A stretch of 64,000 nt of DNA. Origin: Aeromicrobium phoceense. Its GTDB lineage: Bacteria > Actinomycetota > Actinomycetes > Propionibacteriales > Nocardioidaceae. Below are positions 1 to 7,223 of the stretch, piece by piece. A model generated the notes under the pieces. It was not told the origin of the DNA, did not search any database, and was given only the letters and a program-made list of their open reading frames with translations. The stretch is from NCBI RefSeq assembly GCF_013868155.1, contig NZ_JACEOG010000001.1, forward strand, positions 372,001 to 436,000, in the 5' to 3' direction. The position numbers and the translations under genes are program-made. Positions within the stretch are counted from its first letter, which is position 1, and every line of letters begins with the position of its first letter.

Positions 1-891
1 CACGATGTCGATCGCGCCGCTCTTGAGCTGGCCGACGGTGCGCTCGCGCTGCGCCTGGGCGAGGTCGCCGTTCAGCGCTGCCACGGTGTAGCCGCGGCTG
101 CGGAGCTTCTCGGCGAGCTCCTCGGTGGCCGACTTCGTGCGCACGAAGATCAGCATCGCGTCGCCCTGCTCGACCTCGAGCACCCGCGTCAGCGCATCGA
201 GCTTGTTGTGGTGCGAGACCGGCATCCACCGCTGGCGCACGCTCGTGGTGCTGCGCTTGGCCTCGGGCGTCGAGATGTCCTGCGGGTCGTGCAGGTAGCG
301 CTTCGCGAGCCGGCGGATGCCCGGGGGCATCGTCGCGGAGAACAGCGCGACCTGCTTGTACTCGGGGGTGTCGGCCAGGATGCGCTCGACGTCCTCGGCG
401 AAGCCCATGTTGAGCATCTCGTCGGCCTCGTCGAGGACGAGCATCTCCAGGTGCGACAGGTCGAGCGAGCCCCGGTCGAGGTGGTCGATCACGCGACCGG
501 GCGTGCCGACGACGACCTGCGCGCCGCGCTTGAGGCCCTGCAGCTGGGCGCCGTAGCTCTGGCCGCCGTAGACCGGCAGCACCTTCAGGCCCGTGCCGGC
601 GGAGTAGCTCTGGATCGCCTCGCTCACCTGCAGCGCGAGCTCGCGGGTGGGCGCCAGGACGAGCGCCTGCGTGCGCGGCGAGCCGGGGTCGAGGCGCTGG
701 ACCATGGGCAGCGCGAACGCGGCGGTCTTGCCGGTGCCGGTCTGGGCCAGGCCCACGACGTCGCCGCCCTTGAGCAGCGCGGGGATCGCCTGCGCCTGGA
801 TCGGGCTGGGCGTCTCGTAGCCGAGCCCGCGCACCACGGCGACGAGCGAGTCGTCCAGACCGAGGTCGTCGAAAGAGGTCTCTTCGGTCAT
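1..891 (-). CDS. DEAD-box ATP-dependent RNA helicase (C-terminus beyond window)
   Basis: ATP-dependent RNA helicase of the DeaD/CsdA/RhlE group, which remodels RNA structure during ribosome assembly or RNA decay. Reading from ATG at 891 down to base 1 gives 297 uninterrupted codons. In order: a Q motif (TPSPIQAQAIP), Walker A (AQTGTGKT), PTREL, TPGR, DEAD and SAT, then the start of the second RecA domain (MLIFVRTKS). The frame is still open at base 1, so the C-terminal tail is missing. The ATG overlaps the ygfZ stop by one base (TGATG), so translation is probably coupled. Family is certain; which cellular helicase it is cannot be told without the C-terminus. Confidence 0.95.
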   Translation of the reverse strand, partial: MTEETSFDDLGLDDSLVAVVRGLGYETPSPIQAQAIPALLKGGDVVGLAQTGTGKTAAFALPMVQRLDPGSPRTQALVLAPTRELALQVSEAIQSYSAGTGLKVLPVYGGQSYGAQLQGLKRGAQVVVGTPGRVIDHLDRGSLDLSHLEMLVLDEADEMLNMGFAEDVERILADTPEYKQVALFSATMPPGIRRLAKRYLHDPQDISTPEAKRSTTSVRQRWMPVSHHNKLDALTRVLEVEQGDAMLIFVRTKSATEELAEKLRSRGYTVAALNGDLAQAQRERTVGQLKSGAIDIV

Positions 892-1817
892 CACAGGTTC
901 AATCCGGCCCGCACGTGCAGGCCTGCGTCGGGGTCGACGATCGGTTCCTGCGCGGCGGCGACGCCGTCGGCGAGGAGCGTGGCGTCGACCGGGGTGTTCC
1001 GCTTGATCAGCGCGAGCGCGATGGGCCCGAGCTCGTGGTGGCGTGCGGCGCTACCGACCTGCCCGACGACCTTGTCGCCGAGGAGGACGTCGGCACCGTG
1101 CGCCGGGAGGTGGTCGACGGAGCCGTCGACGTGGAGCAGGGTCAGCCGGCGGGGCGGGCGACCGAGGTTGTAGACGCGGGCCACCGTCTCCTGGCCCCGG
1201 TAGCAGCCCTTGTCGAGGTGGACGGCCGAGCCGAGCAGCCCGACCTCGTTGGGGATCGTGCGCTCGTCGGTGTCGAGGCCGAAGCGGGGCCGTCCCGCCT
1301 CGATCCGCAGCGCCTCCCAGGCCAGCACGCCCACGGGCGTGCCCGGCACGGAGGTCAGGTCGTCGGTGAGCTCGGTGACGAGGCCGTCGGCGTACCGGCC
1401 GACGACGAAGCGGTCGTCGACCGCCGCGACCTCGACGCGCGACATGAAGCGCATCCGGTCGAGGAACTGCACCAGCGCCGCGCCCGCACCGGGCTCGGTG
1501 TGGGCCCAGAAGGTCTCGCCGTCGTCGACACCGCTGAAGTCGTGCTCGATGCGGCCCTGGGGCGAGAGCAGCAGGACGTCGGTCCAGCGACCGGCGGCCA
1601 GGCCCTCGAGGTACTGCGTGGTGAGCGAGTGCAGCCAGGTCAGCCGGTCGGGACCGGTGATCCGCAGGACGTCGCGGTTGGAGAGGTCGACGAAGCCCTC
1701 GCCCGACAGCAGCGAGCGCTGCTCGGCGGCGAAGGTGGAGCCGTAGTGCGCCGCGACGCCCGCGTCGAGACCCTTGGAGTCGACGGCGCCCTGGCGGTCC
1801 AGCAGCGGGCTACGCAC
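891..1817 (-). CDS. ygfZ: YgfZ/GcvT-like folate-binding protein
   Basis: Tetrahydrofolate-binding protein of the YgfZ family, which supports maturation or repair of certain Fe-S enzymes such as MiaB. The 308-residue protein has an aminomethyltransferase-type fold and the family signature KGCYRGQE in its C-terminal half, containing the conserved Cys. The length is normal for actinobacterial members. Translation starts at GTG 1817, 8 bases inside the end of the upstream nitrobindin-like gene, and ends overlapping the helicase start, so the three genes form a tight minus-strand operon. The Fe-S role is inferred from the family. Confidence 0.9.
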   Translation of the reverse strand: MRSPLLDRQGAVDSKGLDAGVAAHYGSTFAAEQRSLLSGEGFVDLSNRDVLRITGPDRLTWLHSLTTQYLEGLAAGRWTDVLLLSPQGRIEHDFSGVDDGETFWAHTEPGAGAALVQFLDRMRFMSRVEVAAVDDRFVVGRYADGLVTELTDDLTSVPGTPVGVLAWEALRIEAGRPRFGLDTDERTIPNEVGLLGSAVHLDKGCYRGQETVARVYNLGRPPRRLTLLHVDGSVDHLPAHGADVLLGDKVVGQVGSAARHHELGPIALALIKRNTPVDATLLADGVAAAQEPIVDPDAGLHVRAGLNL

Positions 1818-2304
1818 GCTCGAGCTTTCCCCAGAGGTGCGACTGCATGGGCTGCCCCTCGGCGGCCATGTCGTGGGCGTACATCAGCGCGCCCTCGACG
1901 AGTCCGTACATCCGCTGTCCCGCGGTGTACTCCTTGGCGGTCACGGTGCGGGCCACGACGTCGGTGGCCAGGGTGATCCGGGCACCGTCCACCTCGCCGT
2001 ACCAGATCTCGGCGTACCCGGTCGGGTGCGCCAGGACCAGCTCGACCCTGCCCTCCTCCGAGGGACGCAGGAAGCCGGTCTCGAGGGCACCGGGGCGCAC
2101 GCGCTCCCCCGCCTCGTCGGTGATCCAGGTGCGGCTGAAGTAGTGCAGGAACGGCCGGCCGTCATGGGCGAAGGCCACCTCCTGCTCGTAGCCGAACGCC
2201 TCGATGGTGGGGTAGTCGCCGCGGCCGTTGCCGTGCCAGGTCCCGAGGAGCCACGCCACGGGCATCAGCTCGGGGTGCAGGTCGGTGGGAATCTGGAAGG
2301 CCAT
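1810..2304 (-). CDS. Nitrobindin-like heme-binding protein (DUF1794, FABP-like fold)
   Basis: Small 10-stranded beta-barrel protein related to nitrobindin/THAP4 and mycobacterial Rv2717c, which bind ferric heme and may scavenge nitric oxide or peroxynitrite. The N-terminus shows the family motif [15 protein letters not shown], and a C-terminal His ([10 protein letters not shown]) fits the axial heme ligand. The chosen ATG (2304, protein MAFQIPTDL) lies 7 nt after a TAGCAT -10 hexamer (2312-2317), so the mRNA is probably leaderless; ATG 2313 would sit inside the hexamer. It is the first gene of the operon with ygfZ and the helicase. Heme binding is inferred from the family. Confidence 0.87.
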   Translation of the reverse strand: MAFQIPTDLHPELMPVAWLLGTWHGNGRGDYPTIEAFGYEQEVAFAHDGRPFLHYFSRTWITDEAGERVRPGALETGFLRPSEEGRVELVLAHPTGYAEIWYGEVDGARITLATDVVARTVTAKEYTAGQRMYGLVEGALMYAHDMAAEGQPMQSHLWGKLERA

Positions 2305-2311
2305 GGGTTCC

Positions 2312-2346
2312 ATGCTATCGGCCGCCGGAGAAGGCGCCGCTACGCT
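2312..2346. promoter_or_regulatory. Divergent leaderless promoters (nitrobindin-like / dtd)
   Basis: Two -10 hexamers face away from each other in the 48-bp gap. TAGCAT (2312-2317, minus strand) ends 7 nt before the nitrobindin-like ATG. TACGCT (2341-2346, plus strand) ends 6 nt before the dtd ATG. Both spacings place the transcription start at or next to the start codon. No Shine-Dalgarno sequence was seen in either case. The promoter call is inference from spacing. Confidence 0.55.
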
Positions 2347-2352
2347 CCTGCC

Positions 2353-2778
2353 ATGCGTGCGGTGGTGCAGCGGGTGAGCCGGGCCGAAGTCCGTGTCGAC
2401 GGCGAGGCCGTGGGCCGTCTCGACGGGCCGGGGCTCGTGGTGCTGCTGGGCGTCACCCACGAGGACACCGCCGAGGACGCACGGCAGCTGGCCGCCAAGA
2501 TCGCCCGGCTCCGCATCATGGCCGGAGAGCGGTCGGTCGACGAGATCGGCGGCGGCGTCCTGGCGATCAGCCAGTTCACGCTGTACGCCGACACCCGCAA
2601 GGGACGCCGGCCCTCGTGGGGCGCAGCGGCTCCGGGCCCCGTGGCCGAGCCGCTCTACGACGCGTTCTGTGCCGCCGTCGAGAGCGCCGGCGTGCCCGTG
2701 GAGCGCGGCGTCTTCGGCGCCGACATGGCGGTCGAGCTGGTCAATGACGGCCCCGTGACGATCGTGTTGGATTCCTGA
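2353..2778 (+). CDS. dtd: D-aminoacyl-tRNA deacylase
   Basis: Hydrolyses D-aminoacyl-tRNAs (and mischarged Gly-tRNA-Ala), keeping D-amino acids out of protein synthesis; cytoplasmic. The 141-residue protein is of normal length and carries both active-site signatures: SQFTLYAD (catalytic Thr in the SQFTL block) and NDGPVT (the Gly-cisPro motif region that enforces chirality). The ATG at 2353 is 6 nt after TACGCT, consistent with a leaderless mRNA. Longer in-frame starts upstream would run through the divergent gene and are not supported. Confidence 0.97.
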   Translation: MRAVVQRVSRAEVRVDGEAVGRLDGPGLVVLLGVTHEDTAEDARQLAAKIARLRIMAGERSVDEIGGGVLAISQFTLYADTRKGRRPSWGAAAPGPVAEPLYDAFCAAVESAGVPVERGVFGADMAVELVNDGPVTIVLDS

Positions 2779-2812
2779 AAACTCCTCTCAGCAACGGCCG
2801 TCATACTGGAAA

Positions 2813-2825
2813 GGTTGTGACAACC
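2813..2825. promoter_or_regulatory. Perfect inverted repeat upstream of the LCP gene
   Basis: GGTTGTGACAACC is a 6-bp perfect inverted repeat around one central base, 14 nt before the GTG start of the LCP gene. It could be an operator overlapping the transcription start, or a small hairpin in the 5' UTR. The site is too short to name a regulator. Confidence 0.35.
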
Positions 2826-2839
2826 ATGAGGAGTGAGCG

Positions 2840-3943
2840 GTGACAGACGCACCCGAAGCGGTCCGGCGACCCGGATCGCGCGCGTCGAACCGTCGTTCCT
2901 TCCGCCAGCGCCACCCCGCCGTCGTCTGGGCGGCCGTGCTGATCGTGCTGCTGCCGCTCGTGGGAGGTTCGGCCTACGCCTGGAACCTCAAGCGCAAGCT
3001 CGACGACGTCGACAAGGTCAAGGTCATCGAGGAGCAGCCCGACCCCGACGAGGGCCGCGCACTCAACATCCTGCTGCTGGGCTCCGACAAGGGCGAGCCC
3101 CAGGAGGGCCAGCCGAAGAAGACCACCATCGCCGAGGACGCCGCCTCGGGCGACTGGCCCACCGGCAAGTACCGCAGCGACACGCTCATGGTGGTGCACA
3201 TCCCGGCGGACCGGAAGAAGGTCTACCTCGTCTCGCTGCCCCGCGACTCGTTCGTCCCGATCTACGACGAGAAGGGCGAGACCGACCACTCCGAGAAGAT
3301 CAACGCCGCGTTCAGCGCCGGCGGCCCGCGCGCGGCGATCAACACCGTGGAGAACCTCACCGGCCTGAAGATGGACCACCTGACGATCATCGACTGGGAG
3401 GGATTCAAGGACCTGTCGTCCGCCGTCGGCGGCGTCGAGGTGACGATCCCGGAGTCGTTCTACGACCCCCAGCAGAAGATCCAGTGGGACGCAGGCACGC
3501 AGACCCTGGAGGGCAAGAAGGCGCTCGACTACGTCCGCACGCGGTACGGGCTCGCCGGTGGCGACTTCGACCGGATCAAGCGCCAGCAGAACTTCATGCG
3601 CTCCCTCATGGGCAAGATGCTCAGCTCGGGCGTCACCACGAATCCGACGAAGCTCACCAAGACGGTCTCGGCGCTGACCAAGAACCTCACGGTCGACGAG
3701 GGCTGGTCGGGCACGGCGATGGCCAAGCTCGCGCTGTCGCTGCGCGGCATCCGCACCGACGACGTCACGTTCATGACGGCCCCGGTGCAGGGCACCCAGA
3801 CCGACCCCACCTACGGGAGCGTCGTGGTGCTCCAGCCGGACAAGATGGAGGAGCTGTTCACCGCGCTGAGCAAGGACCGCATGGCGGAGTACCTGCAGAA
3901 GTACCCCGACGACGTCCTGCCCGACGCCGAAGAGGTCTCCTGA
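2840..3943 (+). CDS. LytR-CpsA-Psr (LCP) family cell-wall polymer ligase
   Basis: LCP enzymes move undecaprenyl-linked glycopolymers (teichoic acid, arabinogalactan, capsule) onto peptidoglycan outside the membrane. The 367-residue protein has a basic cytoplasmic N-terminus, one membrane helix at about residues 27-48 and an extracellular LCP domain from about residue 75. Conserved blocks are YRSDTLMVVHI, LVSLPRDSFV, and DYVRTRYGLAGGDFDRIKRQQ, which holds the Arg residues that bind pyrophosphate. GTG at 2840 follows a GAGGAG-like ribosome site. The surface-polymer genes at 38-54 kb are plausible substrate suppliers, but that link is inference. Confidence 0.94.
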   Translation: MTDAPEAVRRPGSRASNRRSFRQRHPAVVWAAVLIVLLPLVGGSAYAWNLKRKLDDVDKVKVIEEQPDPDEGRALNILLLGSDKGEPQEGQPKKTTIAEDAASGDWPTGKYRSDTLMVVHIPADRKKVYLVSLPRDSFVPIYDEKGETDHSEKINAAFSAGGPRAAINTVENLTGLKMDHLTIIDWEGFKDLSSAVGGVEVTIPESFYDPQQKIQWDAGTQTLEGKKALDYVRTRYGLAGGDFDRIKRQQNFMRSLMGKMLSSGVTTNPTKLTKTVSALTKNLTVDEGWSGTAMAKLALSLRGIRTDDVTFMTAPVQGTQTDPTYGSVVVLQPDKMEELFTALSKDRMAEYLQKYPDDVLPDAEEVS

Positions 3944-3944
3944 C

Positions 3945-4358
3945 CTAGGCGCTCCGGCGGTTCCACTCGATCGCCGGGCACGTGTCCATCACCATGGCCA
4001 GACCGGCGTCGATCGTGCGCTCGAAGGCGGCCTCGTCGATGACCCCCAGCTGGAACCAGACCGCCTGCGCGCCGATCTCCACGGCCTGGTCGGCGAACGG
4101 CCCGGCCTCCTCGGAGCGGCGGAAGACGTCGACGACGTCGATCGGGAACGGCACGTCGGCCAGCGTCGCGTAGCCCTGCTCCCCCAGCACCACCGGCGCG
4201 TCGGGGTGGATGGGCACGATGCGCTTGCCGCGCCGCTGGAGCAGCTGCGCGATCGAGTAGGCGGTGCGCGAGGTGTTGTTCGACAACCCCACGACGGCCC
4301 ACGTGTCGAGGTCGTCGAGCATGAGGGAAACGGCGGCGGGATCCTGCCAGTCGGTCAT
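3945..4358 (-). CDS. CoA-binding protein (YccU-like)
   Basis: Small Rossmann-fold protein of the CoA_binding_2 family, resembling the CoA-binding domain of succinyl-CoA synthetase; its biochemical role is unknown. The 137-residue protein shows the nucleotide-binding start WAVVGLSNNTSRTAY, then VVDVFRRSE, and ends in the typical DTCPAIEW block. The ATG at 4358 is 6 nt after a minus-strand TACGGT (4365-4370), fitting leaderless expression. Its stop lies 1 nt beyond the convergent LCP stop, so no room is left for a separate terminator. Confidence 0.9.
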   Translation of the reverse strand: MTDWQDPAAVSLMLDDLDTWAVVGLSNNTSRTAYSIAQLLQRRGKRIVPIHPDAPVVLGEQGYATLADVPFPIDVVDVFRRSEEAGPFADQAVEIGAQAVWFQLGVIDEAAFERTIDAGLAMVMDTCPAIEWNRRSA

Positions 4359-4430
4359 GCTCCGACCGTAACCTCGACCGCCCGTGCGCGCCGGTCGGGA
4401 GGGCCCCCGCCCCGTCCGTATCCTGAACGC

Positions 4431-4898
4431 GTGACGACCGTCCTGACCTACGGAACCTTCGACCTCTTCCACATCGGCCACCTGCGCCTGCTGGAGCGCC
4501 TGTCCTCGATGGGCGACCGGCTCGTCGTCGGGGTCTCCACCGACGACTTCAACGCCGGGAAGGGCAAGAGCACGGTGGTCCCCTACGCCGATCGCGCCGC
4601 GATCGTGGGCGCCATCAAGGGCGTCGACCTGGTCCTGCCGGAGGAGTCGTGGGAGCAGAAGCGCCGCGACATCGTCGAGCAGGAGGTCGACGTGTTCGTC
4701 ATGGGCGACGACTGGACGGGCAAGTTCGACGACCTCTCCGACCTGTGCCGCGTGGAGTACCTCCCCCGCACGAAGGGCATCTCCACCACGGGACTCAAGG
4801 AGATGCTGCGCGTGCTGGACCCGGCACACATCGAGGAGATGCAGGACGCGCTGGGCGTCCTCTCACGCCTGCTCGACCACTACCGCGACCTCACCTGA
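4431..4898 (+). CDS. tagD: Glycerol-3-phosphate cytidylyltransferase-like nucleotidyltransferase
   Basis: Cytidylyltransferase-fold enzyme; the closest match is TagD, which makes CDP-glycerol from CTP and sn-glycerol-3-phosphate. The 155-residue protein has GTFDLFHIGH (the HxGH nucleotide-binding motif) near its start and RTKGISTT in the C-terminal half, the two class signatures. It is slightly longer than classical TagD (about 130 residues). GTG 4431 follows TATCCT by 6 nt. A role in supplying CDP-glycerol to the TagF-like protein at 49.3-51.8 kb is plausible but inferred. The 3' end overlaps the convergent kinase gene by 36 bases. Confidence 0.85.
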   Translation: MTTVLTYGTFDLFHIGHLRLLERLSSMGDRLVVGVSTDDFNAGKGKSTVVPYADRAAIVGAIKGVDLVLPEESWEQKRRDIVEQEVDVFVMGDDWTGKFDDLSDLCRVEYLPRTKGISTTGLKEMLRVLDPAHIEEMQDALGVLSRLLDHYRDLT

Positions 4899-6134
4899 CT
4901 CGCCGAGGCCCGGCAGCAGCAGCCGGAAGGTGGTGTGCTCGGCCCCGACGAGCTCGAGGTAGCCGCCCATCGTGCTCGCGAGGTCGGCGGCGATCGTCAG
5001 TCCGAGACCGCCCACGTCGCCCTGCTTGCGGCTGGCGCCGCGGTTGAAGATCTCGTTCCCGAAGGTACGGCGCCCGCGGTCGGCCACCACGATCTCCACG
5101 TAGGAGCCGGTGTCCCTGGCCTCGACGGTGACCGGGCTGACGCCGTGGCTCGACGCATTCTCGATGAGCACGTCGAGGATCTGCACCACCGGCCCCGGGA
5201 CGACGCGAGCGAAGACCTGGCCCCGCTCGATCTGGTGCACCATGTAGTTGTCGGGTGCGACGATCGGCTTCCAGCGAGCGACCACGTCACTCACCAGCTC
5301 GCTCAGGTCGACGTCGGAGGCGTCGCCCAGTCGTTGACCCCGGGCCAGACCCAGCAGCTCGTCGATCGCACTGCTCAGCCGGTCGAGCTCAGGCAGGTAG
5401 CGATTGAGCTCCTCGGCGACCTCGGGCGGCGTCTGCGGCCACATCGAGAGGTCCTCCAGCTCGAGGCGCAGCGCCGTGATCGGCGTCCGCAGCTGGTGCG
5501 AGGCGTTGGCCGCGAACTCGCGCTCCCGACGCACGAGCTCGCCCAGCCGGGCGGAGCTCGTCCGCAGAGCGGCGCCGATCGCCTCGGCCTCGGGGATCGA
5601 GTAGTGCGGGGGATCCACGTCGAAGCGTCCGAGGCCCAACCGGTCGGCCGCCTCGGCGAGCTCGTCGAAGGGCCGCGACAGCCGCCGCGCCAGGACGTAG
5701 CCGAAGGCCGCGGCGATCGCCACGAGGCTGAGGCCGATGAGGATCAGCGGCACGAGCGCGTCGGAGATCCGCTCCTCGATGAGGTCGCGCGACCGCGACA
5801 GCGTGAGCGTCCCGCCGTCCTCCAGGTCGCGCTTCGCCACGATGTCGTCCGCGGGGTCGACCTCGGGCCCGGCGACGACGGGAGACCCGGTCTCGGGCTC
5901 GTAGGTCAGTGTCTCGGCCTCGCTGAGGAAGCCGCTGAGGAACTCCACGTCCACCGCGGAGTCGTTCTTGCGCCGCTCGTCGACGACGGCGGCCAGCTGG
6001 TCGGCGGCCCGCTCGATCTTGCGCTCCTCGTACGAGGTGACGAGGTCGGCGAGCATGTAGGCGCGCGGGATGCCGTAGAGGGCGAGCATCGCCGCGGTCA
6101 TGCCCACGAGGGCCACGACCAGCCGCTCACGCAT
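4863..6134 (-). CDS. Sensor histidine kinase of the surface-fibre locus
   Basis: Membrane-bound two-component kinase, 423 residues. Helix 1 spans about residues 5-27, a short extracytoplasmic sensor about 28-126, helix 2 about 127-148, then a HAMP linker. The H-box is ASHQLRTPITALRLELEDL with the phosphoacceptor His at about 213. The N-box is ILDVLIENASSHG, followed by a DRG motif and GGLGLTIA in the ATP lid. ATG 6134 overlaps the response regulator stop by 8 bases, so the pair is translationally coupled. It is the last gene of the TasA/SipW/Ig locus and probably senses the cell surface. The stimulus is unknown. The 3' end runs 36 bases into tagD. Confidence 0.93.
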   Translation of the reverse strand: MRERLVVALVGMTAAMLALYGIPRAYMLADLVTSYEERKIERAADQLAAVVDERRKNDSAVDVEFLSGFLSEAETLTYEPETGSPVVAGPEVDPADDIVAKRDLEDGGTLTLSRSRDLIEERISDALVPLILIGLSLVAIAAAFGYVLARRLSRPFDELAEAADRLGLGRFDVDPPHYSIPEAEAIGAALRTSSARLGELVRREREFAANASHQLRTPITALRLELEDLSMWPQTPPEVAEELNRYLPELDRLSSAIDELLGLARGQRLGDASDVDLSELVSDVVARWKPIVAPDNYMVHQIERGQVFARVVPGPVVQILDVLIENASSHGVSPVTVEARDTGSYVEIVVADRGRRTFGNEIFNRGASRKQGDVGGLGLTIAADLASTMGGYLELVGAEHTTFRLLLPGLGESGEVAVVVEQA

Positions 6135-6834
6135 CGGCCTGGTCCTCCAGCCGGAAGCCCACGCCGCGGACGTTCGTGATCTGCACCGGCGCACCGGCGT
6201 CCTCGAGCTTCTGACGCAGGCGGCCCACCGTGGCGTCGACCATCTTCGTCGAGCCGAACCAGTTCTCGTCCCAGACGTCGCTGGTCAGGCGCTCGCGGGT
6301 GACCACCGCTCCCCGCACCTCGTCGAGCAGGACGAGGACGTCGAACTCCTTCGACGTCACGGCCACCTCGGCGTCGTTCACCCAGATGCGGCGCGAGGCC
6401 GGGTCCACGCGCAGGCCGGACGCGCCCGGCGCCGCGGGAGCGGGCGCGGCCGGCTCCACCGGCGCGCTGCGGCGCAGCAGGGCGCGCGCCCGGGCGAGGA
6501 GCTCGGCCAGGGCGAAGGGCTTGGACAGGTAGTCGTCGGCGCCGACGTCGAGGCCCACCACGCGATCGAGCTCGCCGTCGCGAGCGGTCAGGATGATGAT
6601 GCCGCCGCGGTAGCCGCCCTCGCGAGCCCGGCGGCACACCTCGAGCCCGTCGATGTCGGGCAGGCCGAGATCCAGGAGCACCAGGTCGAGGTCGCCCAGC
6701 GCGATCCGCTCGACCGCCGTGATGCCCTCGGCCACCCACTCGACGACATAGCCCTCACGCTCGAGCGTGCGGACCAGGGGCGGGGCGATCTTGTCGTCGT
6801 CCTCGACGACGAGCACTTGGGTGGCCACGATCAC
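6127..6834 (-). CDS. OmpR-family response regulator of the surface-fibre locus
   Basis: DNA-binding response regulator, 235 residues. The receiver domain has the acidic pocket (VVEDDD), the phosphoacceptor Asp at about 55 (LVLLDLGLPD) and the conserved Lys in YLSKPFA. A Pro/Ala-rich linker leads to a winged-helix Trans_reg_C domain (TSKEFDVLVLL to VRGVGFRLE). GTG 6834 is chosen because it forms a GTGA overlap with the stop of the upstream membrane gene. OmpR-type proteins bind direct repeats about 11 bp apart, which matches the GTGGA arrays upstream of the TasA-like and Ig-like genes. That it binds them is inference. Confidence 0.94.
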   Translation of the reverse strand: MIVATQVLVVEDDDKIAPPLVRTLEREGYVVEWVAEGITAVERIALGDLDLVLLDLGLPDIDGLEVCRRAREGGYRGGIIILTARDGELDRVVGLDVGADDYLSKPFALAELLARARALLRRSAPVEPAAPAPAAPGASGLRVDPASRRIWVNDAEVAVTSKEFDVLVLLDEVRGAVVTRERLTSDVWDENWFGSTKMVDATVGRLRQKLEDAGAPVQITNVRGVGFRLEDQADA

Positions 6835-7223
6835 CGAGCATAGGGCCGACGCGTGTGACGAGCGTGCTCCCGTCGCACGCGCCCGTCCTGCACCAGCAGA
6901 CACACGACCCCCACGCTGAGCAGGATCAGCACCAAGCGGGTGGCCGAGAGGTCGCCCCCACCGTCGCCGGGGAGTCCCACCGTCATGGCCAGCAGGCTGC
7001 TGCCCGCCGTCGCGGCCACGAGCGCGCCGGCGCCCAGGTGCGACTCGAAGCAGTTGTGCATCCACATCTTCACGGCGGTGAGACCGGCGACCGCGGCGAT
7101 CACGATCTCCATCACGACGTAGACGCGTGACGGTGCCGCCGGGATCAGCGTGAGGTAGACCAGACCGATCGCCAGACAGGCGGCCGCGGCCCAGCGAGAG
7201 GCGGTCGTGCGCAGGCGTCGCAT
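6831..7223 (-). CDS. Small polytopic membrane protein of the surface-fibre locus
   Basis: A 130-residue protein of unknown family with four predicted membrane helices, at about residues 12-30, 33-51, 60-80 and 90-110, and a basic C-terminal tail (RVRREHARHTRRPYAR). The second loop contains a single Cys (WMHNCFESH). The ATG overlaps the stop of the Ig-repeat gene by one base and its stop overlaps the response regulator start (GTGA), so it is surely co-expressed with both. It might relay surface status to the kinase or help secretion; neither is shown by the sequence. Confidence 0.8.
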   Translation of the reverse strand: MRRLRTTASRWAAAACLAIGLVYLTLIPAAPSRVYVVMEIVIAAVAGLTAVKMWMHNCFESHLGAGALVAATAGSSLLAMTVGLPGDGGGDLSATRLVLILLSVGVVCLLVQDGRVRREHARHTRRPYAR

